DNA from: Amphibalanus amphitrite
Lineage: Eukaryota > Arthropoda > Thecostraca > Balanomorpha > Balanidae
NCBI RefSeq assembly: GCF_019059575.1
Contig: NW_024882782.1
Location: forward strand, 62,001-126,000
Reading direction: 5' to 3'
DNA: 64,000 nt
Shown here: one piece after another, positions 55,206-64,000 of the stretch
How positions within the stretch are numbered: position 1 is the stretch's first letter
Layout of the letters: each line of letters begins with the position of its first letter
Position numbers and translations under genes: made by a program
The notes under the pieces: generated by a model
What the model was told of the DNA's origin: nothing
Seen by the model: only the letters and a program-made list of their open reading frames with translations
Database searches by the model: none

Positions 55206-55454
55206 GGCGGTTCCATTAAAATACATATCATGATATTGAAGTTCATAATGGAGATATTTTTATCTTGACTGAAACGATCTCTTGTGTGTTCCAAGGCTTT
55301 GCGTTGCAAATATGCATTAAAAACATGCAGAATTAAAAAGCAGGTTACGGTGAATTCACCAGCTTCTGCTTCTTTCGCTGAAAACGTTCGTCCAAAACAG
55401 CAAAATGACCTTTTTTCGACAAAATCTAATTTCGAACGCAGTATCGTCAATTAA

Positions 55455-56345
55455 CCCTCGCCCGTATATACCCTCGCCCCTACCTAACCTAACCCTCGCC
55501 CGGGGGTCGAACGGACCCCCCCCCCCTCGGTTTTTTGCGAATAACTCGCTTAAAAAGCAGCCGATCGCGATGAAACTTTCAGTACCCTCGCGTTAATGCG
55601 TTATTTAATTTTACACCTACCCTAATAATTTCATGACCCTGACCCAAATGACCTTGACCTGTGACCTACTTTTCGAGACCATGTTTGGCCGGAATCGCGA
55701 TTCGGCGTATGTGTGCTCGCATTAGCCGCGCGTTTGCAGTCTTTTCGTGGGTTCAAGCGTTTAAACATGTGATATGATGTTGCCCCCATGCATAAGGGTG
55801 GGTGTCAAGGTCACCTGCAGATCAGGTCAGGTCATTGGCCTTTGATGACCTCGGTTCACCTTTTCGAGTTTTATTTGTTTCTAGGCCAGCTTTTAAGAGC
55901 TGAATTCGAATTTAGCAACCATAGGAACATTTACGAAGTAGTTTTGGTGCCTTCATAAAAAGCTACGAAGCTGTCAGAGGCGGTTGACACCTACTACGAA
56001 TACCCGGCAGGACCCCCACTGGTTGATCTGACCTGACCTGACCCGACTTGACCTAAATGCATGAAGACATCATCTCTGATCAAAACTAACATTATATTCG
56101 TGATCAACACCCCGAAAAAACCCCATAGCAGCCACGCTTTACGACGTTCTAACAGGTCCCGATTTTCCCGACTTTTGGGTCATTGACCTGGCCTGGAAGG
56201 ACAACTAATGACCTAGGACCTTAAACTTGGGTATCATCGGCCTCCTCTCGTCACGGGCAACACGCTGGTTTTTTGCGCGAAGCTCTAGCTCAATCAGGGG
56301 CGAAACGGCAAGGGGGTCCAACGGACCCCCCTGGAAAACTGGAAA
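55455..56345 (+). mobile_element. G-family element, right end eroded
   Basis: TTAA at 55,451-55,454 precedes CCCTCGCCCGTAT. The interior has G runs, GACCTGACCTGACC strings (56,028-56,055) and the TCGTCACGGGCAACACGCTGG block shared with 41,850 and 60,750. The right TTAA is not found. Confidence 0.55.
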
Positions 56346-58332
56346 AACACCAATAGGGTAAGGTGCCTAATTAGCGACCCTTTCCTATTTGCGACCTACA
56401 GAAAAGCTGGCAAGAGAACTCGGTGAAAGGTCTGCCATACTTTGTTTATTTAACTAAATTCTTTTCCGGTTGTCAGTGCTTCTGGTGGTACGTGTTAGGG
56501 TAGTTTAAATAAAAATGGTCACTTGCTTATCCAAAACGTGCGTATATGAGCCCTAGCTGATAAAAAACGATTCACCTTTTTTATTCTGAATCGACAATCC
56601 TTTTTCCATTGATTGCTGTTTTCCCGTAGTGAATCGCTGGACTGTGCACTGCATGGTGGTTAAAAAAATAAAAAATGTGTCGCAACATATATTTCCTATT
56701 TGCGCCCGACATGGTCGCAAATAGCTCAAGAAGGGAAAGAAAGAGGAAAAGAGAGAAATGAAAATGAGGTGATGCTGAAGCTTGCAATGTGTGGCGGTTG
56801 ATGCCAACTGTCGTCACCGATTGCAGGGGTGAGGGGTGCCAAATCCAGGGTGGGCCTCGAATATCATACGAGGTAGCCCGCAAATTTTGGGTTTTCGCCT
56901 TTTTTTCGCCTTTGGTACGGCACGTGATCAGTTTTCACTTTCATAAAGGTGTTGGATAAACGCTCCTGTTCCAGTGATTGAGTGCTTTGCGTATAGGTTA
57001 CCTTTTTGGGATCATATTTCAGCTTTTCAGGCGTCACATTTTTGTCATTTTTATTATGGGAAACCCCATAGACTTATTAGCGAACCTCCCCGGTCGGTAA
57101 TCAGGACGAGTTCCCTATTAGCGTTTTTTTACAATAGTTTGCCAAAATGCTCACTACAAATAATTTAGTGGATATTAGGGCAGAAAATGAATAGATTTTA
57201 ATAGAAAAATGAACGATCTCTCCGAAAATCAAGCCAGTGATACAGTGGCACCCATAGAGCGTGAGCAATGACGGCTCAAATTAACCTTCGCCCCAGTGGG
57301 GGGGGGGGGCATATGTTATCACCCTGTCGCTTTTTTTGTGTGTGTGGATAAAAAACCGCGGTAGCTTTTTTGTAGGTACGGTTCTCCAGTAAAAGTCTTG
57401 TTGGTTTTGCTTTTTTGGATAATATGGTCCTATATAATGTTCAAATGCATAAGTATGAACCCGAATTATGTGTATGCACATTTACCACGAGACTGTAAAA
57501 TTGCATCCTTGTGTGCCAAATACTTTCCGAGATATTCACCAAAAACTTCATTTTCTGCCGTTTTGGGTATTCTGGCCGCAATCTGCCTGGGATCGCCTAT
57601 GACATCATCAGTAGATACATCTAACGAGAGGAACGCGGAAACACAGAATCATGAATGAATCGAGCGCATAGTAAACGGTGTATGAAAGGGAGACTCGGCA
57701 GAGGCTATCCGGGTGGCCGGCGGGCGGGAAGTCTCGGCTCTAGGTTTTGGAGCTGTGCAGTCAGGAAGGGAGGGGAGGATAGCGCTAGCCCGACTGACTA
57801 GTATCTCGGCTGATTCGTGTGGGGTGGAAGGGAGCACAGAACGGGATGGTGGTTAGTGGTGGATGGTGGGATGGTGGTTAGGTTAGTGCGTACTGCGTAG
57901 AACGTAGCTGAACATGCAATGTTACAAACAACATGCAGCATAATGTGCGGGATTATGCCAGAACTGATACAAAAAGGGAATTTATTATTTTTCTGGCGAG
58001 GGAGTGGATGGGTGCCGTGACACAGCATGACGAAGACGATGCTGCCGAAATCGGGATGCTTTTTTGCCCCCAGTCTTTTACCCCTAACATGGAGCGCTTG
58101 ACCCGAACTTAGAGGTCCCCGACTGACCTTAGACCTTAAAATCGCACCCGTCCGGTGCGCCATCTTTTCGTCAGGGGCGCTCTTCCTGGTTGCCTCTGTT
58201 CTTACCAATAACTAAAGCAAATCGAACGTATAATTAAAAGGCATACCTCAAATACAATTTTATTCACACCCACTCGTGTTCATACTTGTTTTGACCTATA
58301 TCTTCCCGTATCATAATATATCACTTCAGTGC
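56346..58332. other. Repeat-poor AT-rich region, no gene seen
   Basis: About 2 kb. Noted: TTAACCTTCGCCCC plus a G run at 57,278-57,310 (a possible lone G-family end), GATGGTGGTTAGTG tandem units at 57,842-57,885, and only short frames with no family resemblance. Confidence 0.45.
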
Positions 58333-58336
58333 TTAA

Positions 58337-59030
58337 CCCTCAACGGACTTGTGGGTTTTCTGCATATACCCCGGCTGAGGGGGGGGGGGGCGATTACGAC
58401 CCCTCTCCGCCTTTTCGCCCCTAATTGAGCTAGCGCCTTGGGGATAAAACTGAGCGCGTGCATCGTATGAGATGAAGAGTTGAATGTCTCAGGTCAACCG
58501 ATAAACTCTGAGGTCAGTATAAGTGTTCCAAGTCGCGGGATCGGTTTTTGGTAAACAACTTCACCATAGTGGATACAGAGCCAAGGAAATAGCACCATCG
58601 AGTTTTGCATGCTCAAGCGCGTCGAATAGTATACGCTTTGTTTTTGTTGAGGTCAATTTAAGGTGTTCACCTCAGGTCATGGTCATTGGTCAGGGCAGAG
58701 CCACTCAGGCCACGAAGCTGGCCCAAGGAGGTCATATCGCTTATTCGATTCGGTAGGTCCTCAAAAGTCCACTGGTGGCTTCCCGACTCGCTAGCTCAAT
58801 TTGATCGGGACTTTTTTGGTGAAAACTCCTGTGACCTTAGTGACGTCATAAATAAAGTTGCCTATGATCAAGAATTCAAAAGTTAATGCTGGGGCTCGCA
58901 AAGATTGTATAATATCACGAATTAATGCGCTTGAGACAGCTTAAGATGGCTCCCGGCGCGAAAATAACAGTTTTCATATTTCCACATTGATTATTAATCG
59001 TGAGGTTGCGTGACCGACCTGACTTCAGGT
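58337..59030 (+). mobile_element. G-family element, left end only
   Basis: TTAA 58,333-58,336 then CCCTCAACGGACTTG and a G run at 58,379. AGGTCA-rich interior. The right boundary is uncertain, abutting the next copy. Confidence 0.45.
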
Positions 59031-59039
59031 GACTCTTAA

Positions 59040-59891
59040 CCCTCGCCCTGGCAGGGCATTTTTCATAACACGGCCTTGCAGGGGGGGGGGGGGCTTATAA
59101 CTTTTGATCTAATTAAGATAGAGCAAAACGAAAAGCATCAGTGAACTCAGCACGTCAAGGCGCGTCGAATGATATACTTTTTAGCTTGCTTAAGTGTACT
59201 TAAAGTTTTTCTTAATTTTTAAGTAAACTTTAATTAATCAATTAAGTTAAACTTAACCAAATTGCATCATATCGCATATCATTCGATTCGGCTGATCACC
59301 AGGAACACAATGAGACCATTTTTTAAGCTCTAGCATCATTATGTGCCAAGTTATTGGCAAAAACGTCATTTGACCTCAGTTGACCTCATTTGACCTGACC
59401 CATGGATAAGTACACCAAACAAAGAAGCACCAAGTGACCTGCTGGTAATTACTGTGGTTTCAAAGCACAAAAGTGATAGAACGAAGCGGATATCTCCAGT
59501 ATTTTTCGAATTTAGTATTTTCCCATAGGCTTAACATTACGACGTAATGACCTCTAACTGACCTCAGGTCAGTGACCTCAAAAAACCCGAACTATATGTT
59601 ATACAACTCGGTGAACTTAGCACATCCTGAAAGTTTGAAGGAAATCAGTGCGAAACTGTGAGTTGGACAGGTGCAAAAAGAAAATTGAAATTTGACCATG
59701 ACCTTGTACCGATTTTTCTGACCTGGTGACCTGACCCAAGGTCACCCGGACCTGAAATTTTGAGGTCATATGTAAAAAGGCTGCCCCATAGGCTGTGCCA
59801 AATTTGGCGGCGCTACGCGCCGCCGTTTTTACGCTATCTTCGAAAAACCTTAGGGGGGTCGCATCGACCCCCCCCCCTGCCAGGGCGAGGG
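59040..59891. mobile_element. Complete TTAA-flanked G-family element, 852 bp
   Basis: The best-preserved copy. TTAA at 59,036-59,039 and 59,892-59,895, and perfect 17-bp inverted ends CCCTCGCCCTGGCAGGG. The right end runs straight into G/C runs. The interior has over a dozen TGACCT/AGGTCA half-sites. The structure fits a piggyBac-type MITE. Confidence 0.78.
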
Positions 59892-60076
59892 TTAAGAAAA
59901 ATACGAGATAACTACATTCAAGTTGTGAGGCCTCCAGGAGATAATACTATGCAGATCATATAAGCTTCATTCCCCAGTGAAAGGTCCCCTGGTACGAAAG
60001 GTGGTGCGACGTTGCGACATTTTGGGACCTTACAGAGGTTCACTTTTGACGTCATTGGTCAACGGTCTGACCTTAA

Positions 60077-60850
60077 CCTTCGCACTTGTAGGAGGGTGTC
60101 GAACAGAACCCCCTCTCAGTTTTTCGAAAATAACTCGCGCAAAAAGCGGCTGTTCGCGACGAAACTTTCAGTACCCTCGAGTTAATCAATATTACGCCTA
60201 CCCTTAACATTTTTATGACCCTGACCCTTTGACTTGTGACCTGTTTTCTGAGACCATGTTTGGCCGGAATCGCGATTTAGCGTATTTCGTCTCACAATAT
60301 GAGCGTGTTTATTGTCTTTTTTGTGGCTTTAAGCGATCAAACATGTGAAAGGATGTTGATCCCATGGATTCTAGTGGGTGTTAAGGTCACGTGAAGGTCA
60401 GTCAGGTCACTGACCTTTGATGACCTTAGTTCACTGCTTCGAGTTCTACATGTTTCTAGGGTAGATTTTGGAGTTGATTTCGCATTTAGAAACCGTTTGA
60501 ACATTTACGAAGTAGTTTTGGTTCCCTCGTAACATGTGACCTGACCTGACCTGACCCGACCTGGACTAAATGCACGAAAACATCATCTGTGATAAAAAAA
60601 TAGTTTGAAATTCATGATCAGCACCCCGCAAAGCCTTATAACAGCCTCACTGTAAAAAGCTCTAACAGGTCCCGATTTTCCCGACTTTTGAGTACATATT
60701 GACCTATCAACAAATGACCTAGGACCTTAAAATTGGGTATCAACGGCCTCCTCTCGTCACGGGCAACACGCTCTTTTTCCGCGAACCTCTAGCTCGATCA
60801 GGGGCCGAACGGCAAAGGGGTCCAACGGACCCCCTCCCCTTTACGCTAGA
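60077..60850 (+). mobile_element. G-family element, right end lost
   Basis: TTAA 60,073-60,076 followed by CCTTCGCACTTG. Parallels 55,455-56,345 almost block for block, including the GGGCAACACGC block near 60,761. It ends where the hairpin and LINE begin. Confidence 0.55.
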
Positions 60851-60853
60851 CGC

Positions 60854-60890
60854 TGGCAAAACACCTAACCAAAGGTTAGGTGTTTTGCCA
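60854..60890. repeat. Perfect 17-bp hairpin, AAA loop
   Basis: TGGCAAAACACCTAACC, loop AAA, then the exact reverse complement. It lies 42 nt before the LINE ORF1 start and right at the edge of the G element. Confidence 0.92.
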
Positions 60891-60931
60891 AAGGCCGCCT
60901 AACCAAGGGTAACTCACCATCCAATGCTCAG

Positions 60932-61576
60932 ATGCCTTCTCACGATATCATAACCCAGATGTTTCAACACATCAAGGGAATATGTAGCACAGTTAGGGAA
61001 CTTGTTGAACAGGTCAAAGTTCTGGCATCCACAACTCCTCCACAAACCCTCCTGACTCCAATGATCTCAGTCACTCAGCCTTCTAACAACCAACAACCGC
61101 AACAGCCCGCAGCTGACTACCGCACAATCGTTCATGAGGAACTTAAGGAGATGAAGGAACGGGACAAGCGTAAGGAATCAGTGATCATCAAAGGCCTTTC
61201 TGCTTCATCTTCAATTGAGCTGACTGCCAAATTTGAACAGCTTTCAGATCAGGTCATGGGTGCCAAAGTGATTCTATCAGATGTGTCTCCCATCTCAGGT
61301 CATCCCAATCTTTATCGAGCTAAGATAAAAGATGCAAATCTCAGAAAGCTGGTACTTGAGAAAGCAAAAATGCTGAGAAGCTCTGATTTTAGCTCAGTCT
61401 ATATTTCTAGAGATCTCACCTACGCACAGAGGACTGAACTATTTGCACGCAGGAAGGCTAAGCAGACGGAGGCTCAAAATGCTCAAAAGGTTCCTGTGAG
61501 AAACTCTGGCGGAGGAAACCTTCCCCAAGCACACTCCACGGAGAGTGCTCCGCAACCTACCCCCCAGGGAAACTAG
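60932..61576 (+). CDS. LINE ORF1 protein (RRM-like), CR1-group
   Basis: 214 residues from ATG 60,932 to TAG 61,574-61,576. A short N-terminal helical part (about 1-35) and a Gln/Pro-rich linker (about 40-65) lead into a charged segment (EELKEMKERDKRKES). An RRM-like region follows: VIIKGL at about 84-89, and VYISRDLTYAQRTEL at about 168-182. The (Y/I)I-x-(R/P)DLT-x-x-Q pattern is typical of the RNA-binding ORF1 of CR1/L2-type LINEs, which coats element RNA. The tail is basic and Gln-rich. The frame is intact. ORF2 starts downstream in another frame. Confidence 0.75.
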   Translation: MPSHDIITQMFQHIKGICSTVRELVEQVKVLASTTPPQTLLTPMISVTQPSNNQQPQQPAADYRTIVHEELKEMKERDKRKESVIIKGLSASSSIELTAKFEQLSDQVMGAKVILSDVSPISGHPNLYRAKIKDANLRKLVLEKAKMLRSSDFSSVYISRDLTYAQRTELFARRKAKQTEAQNAQKVPVRNSGGGNLPQAHSTESAPQPTPQGN

Positions 61577-61629
61577 TTAGCGCCACTGACTACGTGACTA
61601 CCCTTAATAGTACCAAAATCCTAAGGATC

Positions 61630-63640
61630 ATGTCCACCAATGTCAATGGCCTTGCTCCCAAGTTGAATATTCTGAAAGACAATGTTGGAATCCATTTGTG
61701 GGACATCATATGCGTCACCGAAACCCATCTCCTCGCTCACCTTCCTAGCTCCATTGTAGATATTCCCAATTATTCCCTGATCAGGCATGATACCAGTGGC
61801 CATGTGTACAAACATGGTGTATGCAGTTACATTCACAACAGCTTGATGGTTGATTCTGTGACTCAACCTCTTCCAAATGTACTCTCTTTTCGTCTTACAT
61901 CCTTTGATGTTTTTATACTGATCGTTTACAGAGCCCCCTCTAATTCCTCTGATGCTAATGAATCATTGAACTCATTCATACTAGACTTCTGCAGTGGCAA
62001 AGAGGTTATCGTTGCCGGAGACTTCAACCTGCCTAACATTGACTGGAGTCGTTCAAACCCTTCCTGTACTCCCCTTGAAAGAATGTTCCTCGACTCATTC
62101 ACAGCTGTTGGTCTTCACCAATGGATTATGGAGCCCACCTTTCCCAGGTCTGGGAATGTCCTTGATTTGCTTCTCACTTCAGAGTCTGACAGAGTAGGCT
62201 CTCTCAACGTATCTGCTCCACTGCCTGGTTGCGATCACTGTTTGATATCATTTGATTACATCTTCGATATATCTCCAGATGGGACTCTTTTTTCTGGTCC
62301 GTCAACCTTGTCAAGGGATTGGAACAAGGGACACTACCACTCCGCAGCCCGCAATCTAAACGATGTTGACTGGGATGTTGAGCTTGCTTATTTAAATGCT
62401 AATCAATCTTTTGAACGATTTTCAGCCATCTTACACAGTGTTACAGTGGAATGCATCCCTCTCAAACCCCCATAGAAAAGGAAGGCCTCCTTGGTCAACT
62501 AGGCCTCCTGCTAGCCTTCTCAACCAAAGACACGAGGCATGGTCCCATTACAAGACAGTGAGGGGGCGTCTGGGTCGAAAGTCCACAGAGGCCCGTTCCT
62601 GCTACTCCACCTTTGCCAGTATTAACCAGCGATGCCGTGCCCATGCTGTTAATGCCCAAGCCAAATATGAAGAAGACCTTCTCCGTAAATCCCATGAACA
62701 GCCTAAACTATTCCACTCTTACCTTAGGCATAAGAAGGTTGGCCGTCCTTCGGTTGGACCGCTGCAGCTGTCATCGGGCCAACTGAGTGATGATCCCTCC
62801 TGCATGGCTGAGATTTTTTGCTGAGTCTTTCTCATCCGTGTATAGCCGCTCTATCCCATCCGAACCAAGCCCACACCAACAATTTCACGAATCCTCACTT
62901 GAACACATTGCTATTTCCCGTGAAGATGTGTTAAAGAGTCTTCTCGAGCTTGATGGAAACTCAGCCATGGGACCTGATGACATTCACCCTCTCTTATTGA
63001 AGAAGTGTGCTGATCAGTTGGCTCAACCTTTGATGACCATTTTCAACAGATCCCTCCGAGAAGGTACCCTACCAGATAGCTGGAAGAGGTCTCTTGTTGT
63101 TCCCTTGTTTAAGAAAGGTGTACGGTCTGACCCTCTCAACTACCGACCGATAAGTCTTACCTCTGTGCCGTGCAAACTGATGGAGCGCTTAATTTGTAAA
63201 TCACTTGTTCCCTATCTGGAGTCAAATGAGATTATCAGTCCTCACCAGTTCGGGTTCAGGTCTGGAAGGTCTGAATGGACCAACTGCTACTGGTCTATGA
63301 TGACGTGTCAAGACGGACAGATGAGGGTGCGGTAACGGATGTTGTTCTCTTCAATTTTAGCAAAGCGTTTGATGTAGTTGTTCATGAATTGCTTATAGAT
63401 AAACTGATAAGCCTAAATATCAATGGAAATCTTTTGAAATGGATAATTTCATTCCTCACAAGCAGGTTCATGAGGGTATGTGTCAAGGGCAAATCAAGCA
63501 GTTCCAGACCTGTACTCAGTGGTGTGCCCCAGGGGTCTGTGCTGGGCCCGATCCTTTTCCTTATTTATGTGAATAGCATTGCATCCGATCTTAAATGCTA
63601 CTACAAAATCTTTGCAGATGATCTGAAAATATTTTTTTTT
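61630..63640 (+). pseudogene. LINE ORF2 (endonuclease and reverse transcriptase), truncated
   Basis: From the ATG in MSTNVNGL (61,630) the apurinic-type endonuclease runs to about 62,470, with N in NVNGL, E in CVTETH, and AGDFNLPNIDW. A linker region follows, then reverse transcriptase: GPDDIHPLLLKKC, NYRPISLTSVPCKLMERL, FGFRSGRS, LFNFSKAFD, SGVPQGSVLGP and the catalytic FADDLK at about 63,617-63,634. This is a CR1-group profile. The reading frame changes near 62,470, 62,815 and 63,270. The end of RT, the C-terminal part and the 3' tail are missing, which is not the usual 5' truncation. The copy is dead. An upstream GTG-initiated extension of the same frame is not needed. Confidence 0.85.
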
Positions 63641-63938
63641 CACATCCAATATGTATTCTTTGAAAGCAGGTCAGTCAGTGACACGCACACACACATACAC
63701 TGAGATCATAACGACTCGAAACAACAGGCGGCGCCGGGTGCAGGCCGGCGGCCCACCGACCCCGCGAGGCCCCACTGAGCCCCGACCCAGCCGGGACCGG
63801 GAGTCGCGGCCCCAGCGCGCTCACTGCAGCCCGGTGCATGTTAGCCACAGCTCGCACCATCGACAACAGCCAATCTGTAACATATTTGAATTAAACAACA
63901 GAATGCGATAAATATCCTGTGTCGGCGCGGTGGGCGTC

Positions 63939-63942
<4 letters not shown>
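63641..63942. other. GC-rich sequence after the LINE break, no gene seen
   Basis: CA-rich then strongly GC-rich (63,725-63,830), then mixed. No frame with family resemblance. Confidence 0.5.

Positions 63943-64000
<58 letters not shown>
63943..64000 (+). repeat. (GT)n microsatellite
   Basis: Uninterrupted GT run that continues beyond the window edge. Confidence 0.98.

Overview
The window is repeat-dense, intron-poor, non-bacterial DNA. P-type (THAP9-like), hAT, piggyBac-like and Transib-like DNA transposons, a Ty3/Gypsy element, a CR1-group LINE and a diverged copy of a eukaryotic DEAD-box helicase (DDX51/Dbp6 type) point to an animal, most likely an invertebrate. I cannot name the lineage from sequence alone. 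No intact host gene is visible. Almost everything that can be identified is mobile DNA, much of it one element inside another, with target-site duplications (TSDs) still readable.

Layout. 0-0.6 kb: a small unrecognised ORF and a dense GAA/TTC array. 0.8-17.6 kb: a segmental duplication. One copy (2,186-9,929) is split by a TA-flanked element and a hAT element. The other (14,590-17,630) carries a MITE, a small hAT element and a SINE-like insertion. Each copy gives the empty site for most of the other's insertions. Between them lie a minisatellite-filled hAT element (11,757-13,272) and a pyrimidine tract. 18.7-20.1 kb: an element with RAG/Transib-type CAC(C/T)ATGG ends and a CGTCG duplication. 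21.3-28.0 kb: a young Gypsy element with identical 97-bp LTRs. 29.2-30.6 kb: a broken DDX51-like gene copy on the minus strand.

31.99-54.6 kb is the most striking part. A short repeat (H) has been opened by three insertions: a P-superfamily element with ~230-bp terminal inverted repeats (32,096-40,691), a 1.6-kb TIR element (40,699-42,336), and a 12.1-kb foldback element (42,360-54,482). The arms of the foldback element are arrays of a 135-bp satellite. Two unrelated 3.7-kb TIR elements (43,498-47,178 and 49,934-53,614) sit in that satellite at the same 9-bp site, GACCGGGCC. Those elements hold further insertions or a satellite of their own. 55-60.8 kb is made mostly of TTAA-flanked, AGGTCA-rich non-autonomous elements. 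60.9-63.65 kb is a truncated, frameshifted LINE preceded by a perfect hairpin, and the window ends in a GT microsatellite.

Recurring theme: many non-autonomous elements here (hAT, foldback, TIR) are shells whose interiors consist of tandem repeats with units of about 21, 23, 25, 55, 135 or 371 bp. Several satellite families therefore appear to be carried or seeded by transposons.
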